Shown: positions 23,065 to 36,640 of the stretch, one piece after another
How positions within the stretch are numbered: the first letter of the stretch is position 1
Layout: every line of letters starts with the position of its first letter
Source of the DNA: Nissolia schottii
Lineage: Eukaryota > Streptophyta > Magnoliopsida > Fabales > Fabaceae
DNA length: 64,000 bases
Assembly: GCA_003254905.1 (NCBI GenBank)
Contig: QANU01001174.1
Location: forward strand, 644,919-708,918
Direction: 5' to 3'
Program-made: the position numbers and the translations under genes
Notes under the pieces: model-generated
Databases searched by the model: none
What the model saw: only the letters and a program-made list of their open reading frames with translations
Told to the model about the DNA's origin: nothing

Positions 23065-26000
23065 ATGGCGATGGCGGCGAGGAAACCCTCCCGCGAGCGC
23101 GGAATGCTGGTTCTGGATTCGGTCATCGCGCTGCTGTTCGTGCTGGTGGCGTGCGTTGAGCTCTGCGACGGCGCCACCGTCGTCGACGTGTACCGCCTCA
23201 TACAGTACGACATGTCCGGCGTCCCCTTCGGATCCCGGCTCGCCGGGCTCAACCACCACGCCGCCTCGCTACACTTCTCCCCTCACGCCGATCTCTCACG
23301 CACCGTGCTACTCATTCCTCTCCGCGAGTTCAACATGTCCTTCGTCAAAGGTTCTTCTCCTACTTCTTCATCTTTGTTTTGACTTTTTTTCCTTTTATTT
23401 ATTGTTTTGATATTACTATTATTATTGTTGTTGTTAATTTGTGCTGAGACTTAATTTTTGCGCGTGATATACTTTGTTTCAATGCTTTTTATTTATTTAT
23501 ATATATATATATATATTATTTTTTAGTTAAGCGTTTTTTATAATACTCATCATACGGCGATTTTGCTGTTATTCGAATTGTGATGTTCGAGTTGGGGTAG
23601 GGGAAAGGGTGGATGGTTCAGATTGTTAACTTTCTTCGTTAAGAGTTGTGAAAAGATGGATATGGGGTTAATTGGGGTTTAAAATGCTATACAGAATTTA
23701 ATTAGGTGTTTAAATGGGGTTATTATTCATTTAATGTTATGTAAAGGAGGAATAGTAGGAATTTATCGTGGGTCTTATATAATGGGAAAGTGGTTGTCAG
23801 AGTCTGAGAGTGAGAGATAGTACTAGTCACTAGATGCTAAATCTGTTATGGTGTCTAGCATTTAGTAGTGTGATAGTGTGACTGGAACTACATAATATAC
23901 ATAAGTACAAACAACTTAATAAGATATGCGTTGTAGGTCTTATGTTTGAAGTAGGTCTTGTTCACTTGGCGAACAGCACAGTGCAAGATATGTTGTTATT
24001 GAATTTTTATAAATTGACAAGTTAGTTGCTATGCTTGCCCTTGCCTCAATTCAACAATATCTGTTTTCTGTTGTAGTTAAACTCTGAAAATAGTAATTGA
24101 CTGATGACTCTGTTTTCTATATATATATATATATATTTAAGTTGAATGTGTAGCATTTCTTTTGCCCGATCATAATTTTGAAGAATGCCATTTGTGTCTT
24201 GCACTACTAAATTTGCCAAAATTGAAATTTTTTGTGACTACAATATGGCAGAATATATTGCTGGAAGCAAGTCTCTGGGGGGTTTATTATTTCTGCTGCC
24301 GCAGATGTTTAATTTTGAGAACAAAGGTGGTGTGGAAAGTCATCTAGATGGAGGTGGAGAGTTGCTGAAGAATGTATTGGATGAACTTGAACAAATACTT
24401 ATACACACCAACTTACCTGTGAGTAATTTTAGACGGCTTCTCTTGTATCCAGATTATGGTCATTTTTTTAAAAATCTTTTGGAGAGTTTAATATAAAAAA
24501 TAAAATGTTTTCCATCAGGAAGTGGGTTAAAAAAATTTCGACCGAGTTGTTCATAAATTATGGTTTCTTTACATTATCAATGTGCTGACTTTTTCCCCGT
24601 TAACTTAGTCATATTATACCTTCAATGTTTTTATTTTGGTCTGTGTATTGCAAGACAAAGCTGAATTGTCCAAGTGCCTAAGTCAATTATTAACTAACTT
24701 ACTGCTGTCTGTAAGTGACTGACTTATTTGACGAAGGAAAGTTGGCCTTGTTAGTGTTCCAACAATTTGATGAGCTGAAGACTTTGGAACCCTCTTTATG
24801 TTCAAGTCAAACTAGTTTGGGATTCAAATATCATGATACACATGTGGTAGTGGTCCCCTGGCATTTTATATTCACTTGTGGTGGATGGTTTATTTATTTA
24901 TTTGATAAAAGTTGTAATAGCTTATTCATGATTATGCTTTCAATGTGTTTCCACTATGGCTATACTTCTCCAGTCAGCCTTGTGTGTTCACATGAATCTT
25001 AGGCCTTTGATTGATAGTGCTGAGAGATACTTGCTAAATTGGTTGGTTTTCCTTAGTTCTGTTTTCTATTGTAACCTCTTTAGTACCATTTAGTGGACTA
25101 TTAGTTGTTATTGTAACCTCTTTAGTACCATTTAGTGGACTATTACTTGTTCCAAAATATTCCACATAACTGCATAAGCAATATATTACTGAAATTGACT
25201 TCCTAATTATTTATGAGATCTCACTTGCTGCTAATTGTCATGATTTCTTTAACGTGTGTGTGTCCAAAAGGAAAGGGACACTCATATGATGTGAATTGGC
25301 AGAATTGCAGTATTCTTCCATCAAATTTCCAATTTATCCAATGGAAACAGATTAAAAATACCTTTTTGCTCGTCATTTTGTGTGACATGATGACAACCTT
25401 TTCATGTGAGGCTCAGGAACATGTTTGTTGTTATTATTACTTTTCTTTTAATATTATTGTTTCTCTTTACTATGACATTATCGTTTACCTTTATCAATTT
25501 ATTTTTGTCATTTTGATGGAAGTGTAACTTTTATGGTGTTGCATCTTGTTGCAGTATCCTGTTTATTTTGCTTTTGAGGATGGCAACATTAATGCTGTTT
25601 TAGCTGATATCAAGAAGAGTGATGCTACTGGTCAGCCTGCTACTGCAACTACTGGCGGGTGAGTTCAACTCAGTGAATGATGCTTTCATTGCTTTAATTA
25701 ATTTTTGAAGAAGTTTCTTGATAGTACAAAGGGATTGATGTGGAGTTTTATAACTTGGTTCATTGGATATTTCATACTTAATAACCTTAAATATTTCCAA
25801 TTTTTGAGTATTAGATCTTGCATTTTTGAACACCTCATGTTCTATTTGTGAAGATTATGTTTCCATTATCTACTGATTTGATGGTTGCTGCTATCTTTTC
25901 TTGTCTTTCTGTTCTCTTTTTGGGTTTTCTTTCTGTATTGACATGAGCATTGTGCCATTTCCAAGTATATTTTTCTTTTGGGAGTGACATTTTCATTTTT

Positions 26001-29000
26001 TCGCTATGTTGCAGATACAAATTTGTTGTATCAGCTCCAGAACCTAAGAAAGTTGTATCTCCACCCATTACAAATATTCAGGTTTTTACTCAATATATTT
26101 TTCGAGAAATACTTTGTCGATTGTACCATTAGGTGATGGGATTTTAACTTGTTACAGTAGTTTTGTAATATGAAGCTTTTAAATATCATTTAAGCTTCTT
26201 TGAGATACACACACCACACGAAATTTGTGATTTATATATTAAGCATGACAAATACAGATTCTGCTTGGTAAAATAAATTAAGACCTGTAATCATGCATCA
26301 CAAATATCTAGGTAACACAACTTGTGATGTACAATTGGTTGCAGTGCTTCTGCATATGCTACTTTGTCGCTGGCTAGAATTCCAAAATTTTCCTCTTAAA
26401 TCTGATGTTTTTTGTATAGAACTTTTGTGGATATTGGATGTATTTTTTATATGGTTGCAGGGATGGTTGGCAGGACTGAAGACTGGTGATGATGCTCATC
26501 AATTACCCACCATCGCAATAGTAGCATCATATGACACCTTTGGAGCTGCTCCTGTAAGTTATTTTATTAAATTTCACCAATAATTCCAGACTTTATGAAA
26601 TGTATGTTGTGTTAAAATATCTGTAATTGTAGGCATTATCAGTGGGAAGCGATAGTAATGGAAGTGGGGTCGTGGCTCTTCTTGAAGTAGCTAGGTTGTT
26701 TTCTCTTCTGTACTCTAATCCAAAGACAAGAGGCCAATACAATCTGTTGTTTGGGCTAACGTCGGGTGGGCCTTACAACTATAATGGAACTCGGAAGGTG
26801 ATATTTGGTTTGGAAGTTCACTTATGTGCTAATAGGTCTTTCACATTTAGTCAGACTTCCCTGTTTGTTGTTTAACCTTGTGTAACGTATAATTCTGAAT
26901 GTTCCAGTGGCTTCGGAGCTTTGATCAACGACTGCGTGAGAGCATTGACTATGCTATTTGCTTAGATAGTATTGGCTCATGGGAAAATGATTTGTGGATT
27001 CATGTGTCTAAGCCTCCTGAAAATGCCTACATTAAGCAAATTATGGATGTAAGCGAGTTTAGTGGTGCTTAATTTACTAAAATGGACTGACTTGTGGTTT
27101 TGTCTTATTGAGTTTTGATGGAAAATATTTGCACAGGATTTTTCAAGTGTTGCAGAAGAGTTGGGCTTTAAAGTGAATCTGAAGCATAAGAAAATAAATA
27201 TTTCAAATCCTCGAGTAAGAGATCAATTTTTACTGTTCTATTTCTCATGCGTAGGTCTCCAGCAGTTTATAATTGGCATTATTACTTCTCTTGTGCAGCT
27301 CTTCATTCCATCTCAATGTGGTAGTATTTTCAAACAATTGCTATCTCCCCTCCCCTCCCATTCTTTTTTTTTTCACCATGACCTGAACATTTAATCATAT
27401 ATGGTTAATATGTATTCAACAAACTGTTTGATTCATTTTAATTTGATGATGTTGAATCATCTCTTTTTATTTCTTTTCTTTGTCGCTTCATTCAATAGAT
27501 CCTTTCAGACTTGGTTCTTGAAAGAAATATTGTATTCTCAACGTGGTCATATTTTCAAATTAATTGCTATCCTCCCTCCCATTCATTTTTTTTCACTATG
27601 AACTGTACACTTAAGCATATATGGTTAATATATACTCAACAAAACTGTTTGATTCATTGTAATCTGATGATGTCGAATCATCTGCTTCTATTTCTTTTCT
27701 TTGTTGTTTCATTCAAAAGATCCTGTCAGACTTGATTCTTGAATGAAATGTTGTAATGACTTTCTATCAGATATGGATCTACAGTTACCTATTACTTGCC
27801 ACTTCAGTATCAGCTTGTGCTTCATGTCTTGTTGAAATGTTTCCTGATCTACTGCAAGCATGGTTTTTCTATGTTCTCTGTTTAAATGCTACTTCTGAAG
27901 CTGTGTATATTAAAGTTAGTCATCTGCTGTAGGTAGCTTGGGAGCATGAACAGTTTTCAAGGCTGAGAGTTACTGCTGCCACTCTCTCTGAACTCTCTGC
28001 TGCACCTGAACTGCTAGAAAGAACTGGTGGTTTGGTTGACAGCAGGTTCATCTTTTGACCTAATTGCTAGAATTTTATTGTTTCTATAGCTGTTTGCTGA
28101 GAGCTTTGTTTTGCAGGCATTTTGTTGATGAAAAGGCAGTTATCAGAAGTGTGAAATTAATTGTCGAGAGTCTTGCGGTAAGATTTATTTAATCTCAAAA
28201 GGAAGATAGTAAAATTTGCCAACTTGAAAAAGAAAACATGGGGATGTAAGAAGAGACTGATGGAATGCTTTGATTTTTGTCCTGGGCACTAATTCTTGTT
28301 GATTTTTTATTCTTTCCATCATTTAACGTAAGAAGAAACTATGAGGGAATGCTTTGATGTTTGTCCCGGACAGTAATTATTATTTTTGCCTGAAAATTTA
28401 GTGCATTAACAAGATTTTCCAGCTGTAGTGCGAGTATATTTCTCTAGTAATGATAAAATTGGTGCTTTCTTGTATATCATACGCAATGAGATTGTTTTCT
28501 ACATACTGTTTGATGTATGTACTAGGTGTGGTATGCATTTTTCTACTGTTTCTACTGTGATTTAATTGCGGACATGGTAGGATTAGTTTGCTCCATTATA
28601 TATGTTATGAAAATGCAACTCAGCCAGATTAGGTTTGACATAAAGGAGCCAGAATTAGGTGGCTTATGTATTTACTTTTGGATGGATGACTGGTTGCTAC
28701 CAATATCTTATCCAACAAACATCCTTGAATCTAGCTCTCTTTTGACTAGCTTCTGGCTGTGTAGCATTAAGGGTAGTTAATGAGACACCGCAATTTGATT
28801 TGACTCTTTGTATTTGAAAATTCCACACTTTTTTATTACACTTCTAGGTACTTGTATTCTATTTGCATTAAGATATGAAAAACTGGTTACTCATGGATGT
28901 CCATGAACTGTACACTATTTCATATTATTCTCTGTTATGTTTTTAAATAATGCCCTGGAAAGAAAAGGTACTTCAGGGTTATTAGTCTGATGTCCAGCAT

Positions 29001-30307
29001 CTTTTGCTGTGACATGTGGGATCGGCAATCGTCATTATTTTTCTTTTATGTGAACTGAAGTTCCCTTTTTTACCAGTCTTATCTACTTTCTGCAGAGGCA
29101 TATTTATGGACATCAAGGAAAGAACATTGAAATTTTTGCGGACAATAGTAACTTGGCTGTTAATCCTTCTTATGTTCGATCGTGGTTAGACGTTTTGTCC
29201 CAAACACCTCGAGTGGCACCATTTTTCTCAAAAGATGACCCCTTTGTCATGGCACTGAAAAAGGTATTATTTCTTGCAGGATAGTTATGATGTGTAAAAT
29301 TTATTGTAACCTTGGCATTTGTTTCAAGTTATGAACAGTGGGATGGTTATGGGGGTGGCTGGGCTGGTTGAATGTTTGCAGCAATATTAGAATGTCTACA
29401 ATTTGTTTTTTGGTTAATAGGCAATTGGATGAGTTAGACTATGTTCTACTAAGTGCCAATATGGTGTACTGGCATTCCTGGTCTTGATGGTTATTGTTGA
29501 AAAAAAATACCACGATGAGACCAGTTGGAATGCTGGTAGAGGCAGAACAGAAAGAAAAAAAATAGTGTTGTGTAATATTTCTGTTGAAAATTGTCACCAC
29601 TCGTGTTACTGAAGTGTTTTATATTTTTGTAGGAATTAGAAGATCATACTGATGAGGTCCATCTGCAACGGGAAGTGCTAGATGGAATGTTCACATTTTA
29701 CGATTCAACTAGGGCAAAGCTGAACATATATCAGGTATTTGGAGTTATTTTCTTTGCACCTTGTTCTACATATAAAGTTTAACCTTCTGCACTTTTCTGT
29801 GTTCCCCATTTTGAGTGGCTGAAGCAAAATGGTTCAATAGAGTTTTGCAGTGGCGATCTCTAGTCCTGACCCTCAGTTAATATGATTTTCAATTTCTTGT
29901 GGATGCAAGTTTTTTTTGGTTATGTGACTGACCTTGCTTTTTTAAAAGGGAATTCACATCGAACAAAAGTGTTCCATTTTTCAAACTAATATTTTACTTG
30001 TGGTTTAGAAATTACTCATAATTCATTTGCCTCGATTTTAATTGTTTCATGGTTTTTCATGGTTTAACAGGTTGCCAGTGTCACATTTGACTTGCTGTTG
30101 CTTCTAGTTTTGGGATCGTATCTAATTGTGCTCTTCAGTTTCTTGGTCATAACAACTAGGGTATCTATTTATTATCTAACATTTGGTTCAAACCTTTTGA
30201 TAGTTTGTTTGTGTACACTAAGTCTTACCGATGGTGTTTGACAGGGTCTTGATGATCTGATCAGTCTATTTCGACGTCCTCCCTCTCGAAAAGTGAAGAC
30301 TGCCTAG
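23065..30307 (+). CDS. NCLN: Nicalin (NCLN), ER membrane BOS complex subunit
   Basis: Fourteen exons join in frame: 23065-23350, 24252-24418, 25555-25658, 26015-26081, 26461-26553, 26633-26797, 26908-27048, 27137-27214, 27933-28045, 28117-28177, 29096-29263, 29633-29734, 30071-30160, 30245-30307. The product is 565 residues, close to human nicalin. An N-terminal signal or anchor lies at about residues 13-35. The lumenal aminopeptidase-like (M28-type) domain includes DLPTIVIV-like QLPTIAIVASYDTFG (near 220-237) and LSVGSDSNGSGVVALLE (near 241-257). A single C-terminal helix covers about 521-543. Family knowledge: nicalin with TMEM147 and NOMO forms the BOS part of the multipass translocon, which helps fold multi-span proteins at the ER; it is not expected to be a peptidase. 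Introns 2, 8 and 10 carry tandem duplications. Identity is very secure. Confidence 0.95.
25067..25150. repeat. 42-bp tandem duplication in NCLN intron 2
   Basis: Two copies of attgtaacctctttagtacc plus the following catttagtggactatta, offset 42 bases, differing by only one or two bases. A recent slip-type duplication. Confidence 0.9.
27312..27755. repeat. About 220-bp tandem duplication in NCLN intron 8
   Basis: Two diverged units share atggttaata (27401 and 27621), the aactgtttgattcatt block, tttcttttctttgt and the (c/a)gatcct(t/g)tcagactt block in the same order, offset about 220 bases. Confidence 0.85.
28246..28400. repeat. About 82-bp imperfect tandem repeat in NCLN intron 10
   Basis: gtaagaaga(g/a)act, ggaatgctttgat and tttgtcc(t/c)gg(g/a)ca appear twice at an offset of about 82 bases. 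Confidence 0.7.
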
Positions 30308-32515
30308 TAACTGGCTGGATTTTACTCATAGGTTTTTCCTACGTAGTTCTGAAGTTACTTCGTTAGTGTTTTAGCATGAAGGTTTCCAATGAAAAGCTCT
30401 AGAAGATTTCATTCGTCACTTGTTAACGATGGTTGGTTAGCATGTTTATTGTTGGCCATACTAAATTATGGACGCCAAAATTTTGACACTTTTTTGCTCA
30501 TCTTATTTGGCGTATTTTTTCGGAGGAAATGAGTGTTAATCTTGTACCACTAAATGCATGCGGTGTGAACACACTGCTCTCTGTAGGTTGTCATAGCTAG
30601 GGCCGGTTCACAAGTTAACGTTGGAGTTAGCTCAATAAATGACTGGTTTGGTTAAGTTATCGAATATAAATTTGCTTGATCATTAGATTTGATGCAGTTA
30701 TGTAAAGTTGGCTCTGCATCGGGTTGTAGACTTAATATTTAATAAATTTCAATTAAATTGGTTCGTACAGACGTTATTAAGGTATTCGTACTCTATTACT
30801 AGTACTAGGAAAGGAGATTAAATTTTCAGACATAGATAGACTTGCCCAACTGATGCCTTTTTCAAGAACTGAATTGAGATTCTTCGTAGGAGTCTGTTTC
30901 TCTACCATTATTGTAAAAATACTTTCATATTATCATTTAATTTGTTAATTTGACCAATGGTTAGTTGGTTTAAGTTAAGTAGTTTTGCACCTTTTTTTCA
31001 ATTTAAGATTTGAGTTCAGGTCTGGAGTCCGATGAATTTTAGATAATGATTTGGGTCAAAATAATTTGTTAAGCTTTTTATTATTTTTTATGGACATTAG
31101 ATTAAAACTTTATTCTCAAATTTAGTTAATATTAATATATATTAATAATTGGAAAAACCACCCTGTGAGAATTCTCCTTCCATTATAAGTTAAAAAGAAT
31201 TGTCATTTCATTTGCCGAGTAATAAATCTTTTCAGAGTAAGCACCACATCGTAATTTGATTGAATGCAAAATGTTTGAAGAAATTTAGAAAACAATGAAA
31301 CTATAAGTCGAGTACATCACGGGTTCCATCAAAGATTAGATTTGGGTTGATTTTGGTATGAAAGTGGGTTGGGTTGGTTTTGGTATGACATGGGTTGGAT
31401 ATTAGGATAAATGTTGGTTAAATATGAATTGAGTTTGACTGGGTGTGGGATAAATATGAGTTGGGTTAGGGTAGGTGTAGATTGGGTGTGATGCAAGTTG
31501 GGTTTGATAAGGCTTCAATCGGATTGGATGTGGATTGGGTTGGATGAATTGAATTGAGTTAGATGTCCGTTGAGTTTGTTGCGGGATGGGTTGGATGTGG
31601 ATTGGGTTAAATTGGGTTGGATATCAATTGGGTTTGATGCGGGTTGAATTAGGTCAAATGTGAGTTAAGTTAGGCTGGAGGTTGTTGAGTTTGACAATTG
31701 AGTTGGATGTGAGTTGAAGTTGATGAATGACGTACAATACTAAAATAAATAAAACTACTCGAGTTGTCTTTTATGTGAATGTGATGTGTTTGTGTTTGTT
31801 ACCTAATTTACTTCTATGAACATAGTTATAAAACTTAGTAGTTGGACCAAACTCATCCATTTGGGCCACCCAAATCTTTTCGTACAAACAACCATTAAAT
31901 GGCTGTATGCCACATTTATGGAATAGAAGTCAAATCATATGCTCATATTAATCATATGATTGATGAGCTTCTGACACTCTTATTATTAAGATTCATGATG
32001 GATTAAGAAAATAGGAAATAAGAACACAAGAAGGAAACATAATAAGTTTTGAGAATATTGCTAAAATGTTATGACAGTAAGTTTACAAGAAAAAATAATA
32101 TTCTATTTATAAGCTTATTATAGTGATTGAGGATAATCAAAACTATAATCGTTTTAATAAATATGTAACTTATGAGTAATTTTGCATTTGATGAGTAATT
32201 GTTTTAATATTTTTAACACTTATACAACAACAAAATCTTATTTTATTGTTGAACTATATTTCTTGTCTTTAGAATTGGTATTTTCTCTTTTCCATTTTAC
32301 AAAATTGAGTGACACAAAATCAGAAAACGTGCACTTACATGGAGATGAGTCAATTCAGGATACGTAACATTTTAGTATTTTACAGAGAGTCATGATACAA
32401 AACATTTTACACACACGTACATTTATGACGCAATTCAGCAACTTTGTATATAGTTTACAAGGAAACAGTAAATTTGATTAAACGCCATTCAGCATGGTGC
32501 AGGAACACTTGAGAG
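30308..32515. other. NCLN 3' UTR and intergenic DNA
   Basis: The first ~300 bases are probably NCLN 3' UTR. No gene is seen before the CASP stop codon. The notable content is the GT-rich block at 31320-31725. Confidence 0.55.
31320..31725 (+). repeat. Degenerate GT-rich minisatellite (TTGGGTT/GGATG units)
   Basis: About 400 bases built from variants of ttgggttggatgtgga, with strong strand asymmetry (G and T on the plus strand, almost no C). No stable unit length could be fixed by eye. Confidence 0.8.
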
Positions 32516-35424
32516 TCAATTCCTTTTAAGAGCCAAAGAAGACAGCGACACCAAACACATGAGGAAAACTGCTGCAACAAAGGAAAGCACCACTGCCTCA
32601 CTAGCAGTTGAGCAGAAGTTGGTGTATCCCTCACAAATAGCAACCCAATTTGCATCTTGACTCCCATTATGAGATAAGTACACAACGGCTGCAGCCGCTG
32701 AAGCAGCTACTGTGATTACGCCCATCATTACCTAAAATTACGTTCCAAATCCACTTATAAATTCTAGCTTCTCATGCAAATACTCAATTTTCTCTAAATT
32801 AAGGGTTAGTTTATACAGATTAGATTTCTACTTTTAGTCCAATACCAACTACATCTAAAGTAAGTTTTGTGCGGTTATTCTTGCAATTTTTGGTAATATT
32901 GTTTGTAACATATTCTACACCTTATAAAAGTGACACACTAAGGTGTCCATTACACATTGGTTGATAGAAAAAAAATTAAAATTTACTCTCAACTAATATT
33001 TAATTAACATTTTAGTGTGTCATTTTGAAAATGTCGCATTAAGTAGTATAGGTAACAGTTTTAATAATTTTTTTATATATCGGAGTTTATCAATTTAACC
33101 ACTAAATGATATGATATTATCATCTGGTCGATAAAGCGTATACCAATTTTTTTTTAAAAAAATTGGACATTAATAAATATAGAAACTAACAGTTAACGTT
33201 TACTTATATTTTAAAAACTATGTTACACATCAAAATAGAGTGATGATAAATATATCAAATGATTTTAAATTGTATAAAATTTTACACACTTGTCTCTTTG
33301 TTAGCCACATATATATACTCGTATTGGATTCAAGCTTACTATGTCAAAGATCATAAGTAGAAGCCTTGGCCCTACTGCATAAGGTCGAACAATGCACACA
33401 TATGAGAAGGGAAGGGAAAGTGTGGCGTATCCACTGACCACCCCATTTGCGACCACTAAAAACCTGCACATGATGATTGTGAGAAGAAAGTGGATTAAGC
33501 TAATAGGAGTTGATCTTCTAATCAATGATAAATACATGCATAAAAATCTGTCTATAACCCTGTAACACAGTTATCTTAAATGATACTGAAACGTATTATG
33601 TTAGTCACTTTTTCCTCACTTTGTTTATTAGAGATATAATTGTCTTAGTTAAATTAAATGCTTAGAAATTAGTCACTTGCTATTTACTCTCATGAGTTTA
33701 TCATTTATATAAGACACATCATTTATATTACATCACATTTTTATTATTAGTAAACTTTACCTTTCAGTCTTCTCTCTTCAATCATTTCTCTTTTTTTTGG
33801 GTTTTATACCATGAATTCCGACGCGGAGTTTATTTTAAGATTGTTATTGAACCTACACGCAAATATCAAATATAATCCTGCAAACTTCACGCACTAAATA
33901 TTCATTCTTGAGCATGAGGGGTTGTGTTAGAGTCTATCACTTAGATTGTGTTTGGTTATTGAGACATGATAGGAATACAAAGACATGTGGACAAAGATAT
34001 AAAAAATAAGAGGACAAGTCAGTCTTGTATTCTGTTTAATGACAATGTACAAGACACACTTATTTGTATCTATATTTTGTTTGATTTAATAGAAACAAGA
34101 TAGAAAATATATTCTAAATGACTTAAAATAAACTTGTTGCATTAATTTAATAGAAAAAAAACACATTAACCCAATCTGAAAAGTTGTGTCCCCATGTCTT
34201 GTCTCTATGTCTCAACAAAATGGAGGTACAAAAAATATAAATTTTTTCTGTTTTGAGACAAATTTTTGTGTCTGTCTTAATAAATAAATAAAATTTTTAT
34301 CTTTGCGTCTCAATATTTTTATCTTGTCTCAGTAAATAAATGCTGCCTTAAAAACTTTAAGCATCTCCAAGTTGAGATTTCTTGATATGTGTTTCAGCTT
34401 TCTTGATATAGAAACTTAGAAACGCTGCCTTAGAAAATTTTCTTTGTATGTGGATGCGAGTACGACTTTTTTCATTGTTTTCAACTTTCATCTCAAGAAG
34501 AAGCCTAATTATGTGTGCTCCATCTTGCGAGTGGCTATTAGAGTTAGAGTTGAGTTAGATCATAAAGAATTAGTTACTTTGTCCCCCATTACTTGTATTA
34601 CATCACTTGTTTATCAGTAATACTCTCTTTGATCACTATTAATTGTCACCTTTGACATTAAAAATTTAACATTAACTCAATGTTTTCAAATACAATTTGT
34701 ATTTAGATTTATTAAGTCAACAATAAATCTAAAAACTTAAAAGTGATAATTAGTAATGAACCAAAAAAAGTAAAATTTACTCGTTAAATTTTTTTTTGAA
34801 TTCTCTCAACCTTTTTGCCCTTTTAAACTCCCGGTGATATGAGCCTTACATAAACTCATGAAAATAACTAGCAAGTAACTATCTAACTAACACAAGTATA
34901 TCTCTAATATTTTTTCATTACATCACTAATAAAAAATACTACATGGCACTGATGCTGATGGCGTGGTCATTTTCCATTAGTAACGTGAAAGAAAAATAAC
35001 TATGAACCAAATTGAAGATAATTTGTAATATAGAAGAGCAAATTTGAAAAAGTAAAAAAAAAAAAAAGAAAAAAAAAAAGAAAACTATTAAAATAGAAGA
35101 AAAATAAATGTATACATACTGGAACATTGGAAAGTCAGCCCATTGAGCATGAAACTGGAGGAACTGAGTGAAAAATGGAAGAATCTCTTCATTGTTTCCC
35201 ATGAGAACGGCGCTACCCATTGCGGCTCCTATGACACCAAGTCTTAGGACCAAATCTGTGATTGCAACTCCTTTTCTCCATCTTGGTAACGGAGCAGCCT
35301 TTGCGGGAACAGATGATGAATCTGTTGAAATAGGAGCACCCCATGTAACACCTTTCCCTTTGGTTCTGTCCTTTGATTCTGGCATTGTAACTGCAGCTGC
35401 CTCATTGTTTTTCCCTGAATCCAT
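32516..35424 (-). CDS. CASP: Casparian strip membrane domain protein (CASP)
   Basis: Three exons read on the minus strand: 35424-35120, 33463-33340, 32731-32516; 214 residues. Four membrane helices lie at about 52-75, 102-122, 130-157 and 185-208. Family hallmarks are present: the conserved Arg in helix 1 (Arg61 in LVLRLGV) and Asp in helix 3 (Asp142 in LLLMIFDIV). The first extracellular loop [16 protein letters not shown] is almost the loop signature that separates true CASPs from CASP-like proteins. Loop 2 keeps the Trp and paired Cys (NWVAIC...NFC). CASPs form a scaffold in the endodermal plasma membrane that guides lignin deposition in the Casparian strip, so root endodermis expression is expected. 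Intron 1 (about 1.65 kb) holds a MITE and an A-rich tract near 35057-35081. Confidence 0.92.
33944..34347. mobile_element. PIF/Harbinger-type MITE in CASP intron 1
   Basis: A 404-bp element with imperfect ends: left GATTGTGTTTGGTTATTGAG, and right on the other strand GGCAGCATTTATTTACTGAG, both continuing with ACA(T/A)GATA. TTA flanks both sides (33941-33943 and 34348-34350). It is similar in style to the 10795-10994 element but longer and more diverged. Confidence 0.6.
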
Positions 35425-36420
35425 TAGATAAACTATGTATTTGTTTGAAGTATTGGAACGTTAATTGTTATAATTTGAACTCTGAAAAAGGATCAATGTT
35501 GTTCAAATATGCACCTTGAAGTAGAAGCTTACACTAGTGTGTTTGTGTGTGTGTGTGTGTATAAATATACATTTGCGGGCATAGAGCAAAACGAATTGAT
35601 TAGGGGACATTATGTCATTCAATGAATATTGGGTTAGTTACTTGCACAAAACCTACTCCACCGTGCACAAGAAAACAGATTCTTGTTTGATCATCGTTCT
35701 CCGGTATCCTCGTACGAATTGGAAGTGACATGTTTGCCAACGAAACTCATTGATGATTGTGTTTCATTATTTTTTAGCCAAATAGTTATTTTAATTCATT
35801 CGGGATGCCATTTTGCAGATCCAACTTAGGGTATGGATATGTGATGCTGACTATGGAATTATGTGACGTAATTTTGGTGATGTATACTCAATTTAACAGA
35901 ATTAAATAAGATATTTATAAGTAGTATTCTATACAATCATTAACATCCACTTACCACTTGCTGTTTTAAATACATTACACGTTAAATCAAAGAAGTTAAT
36001 GAAACACTCACTAGTAAATTTCATAAAATCTAATGTATTTTAATCTATATTTTATCAGAACATTTAATCCAACATTAATGGACTTTAACGTTTAAAGAAA
36101 CTAATTTAATGAAATACATGTGCTAAACCTAAATGTTACACATGAAATGAACGAATCTTCGCTTTGTACTCATTATGCAGGGGAAGTTCCTTCTTTCCAG
36201 TTTGAGTAGAAGCTAGTTTGATTTATTGTAGGGCTCCATTCAGGCTTCTAGTTAAGAGTAGTTGGAAAGTACTCACTTGCTCCACCTCGCACAAAATTGC
36301 ATTCGTAATTGTATATTATTAGATCAGATATAAATGGATCCTTCTTCAAATTACCACAATTTGTAAAATTACCATAATTTATAACATTCACTTAATCAAG
36401 AGTATAGGTTTAGCCGTTAA
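35425..36420. other. CASP promoter region and intergenic DNA
   Basis: Upstream of CASP there is a GT microsatellite at about 35548-35569. No other gene is seen. This is where endodermis-specific control sites would lie, but I can not name one. Confidence 0.5.
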
Positions 36421-36640
36421 GGTGTTTACATGTTTCTTTTTTTTTAAGTTGTCTTTTCGGTATCCAATGCTTAACCTTGACTAATCCGAGTCGACCCGAG
36501 TCGCGCAACTGGCTATGGTGGGTGAGTCTCCCAGCGAGAACAATTGCGTATACAACACCTCGAACTCAAGACCTTACTTAAGCGATACCAAGCCACTTAC
36601 CACTTGGACCAACCCCCGTTGGTGGTGTTTACATATTTCT
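36421..36640 (-). mobile_element. tRNA-derived SINE with 17-bp target-site duplication
   Basis: Direct repeats 36421-36437 (ggtgtttacatgtttct) and 36624-36640 (ggtgtttacatatttct) differ at one base and flank a ~186-bp body. Read on the minus strand the body begins near CCACCAACGGGGGTTGGTCC. It has a pol III A box (TGGTCCAAGTGG) and a B box (GTCTTGAGTTCGAGG) about 30 bases later, and ends in an A run (T8 at 36438-36445). This is the standard structure of a plant SINE that used LINE machinery in trans. The family name is not assigned. Confidence 0.88.

Noticed and set aside
35057-35081. Lys/Phe-rich frame through the poly-A tract downstream of CASP exon 1
   Set aside because: It is intron read-through; the donor after ttcca at 35120/35119 gives the correct CASP join.
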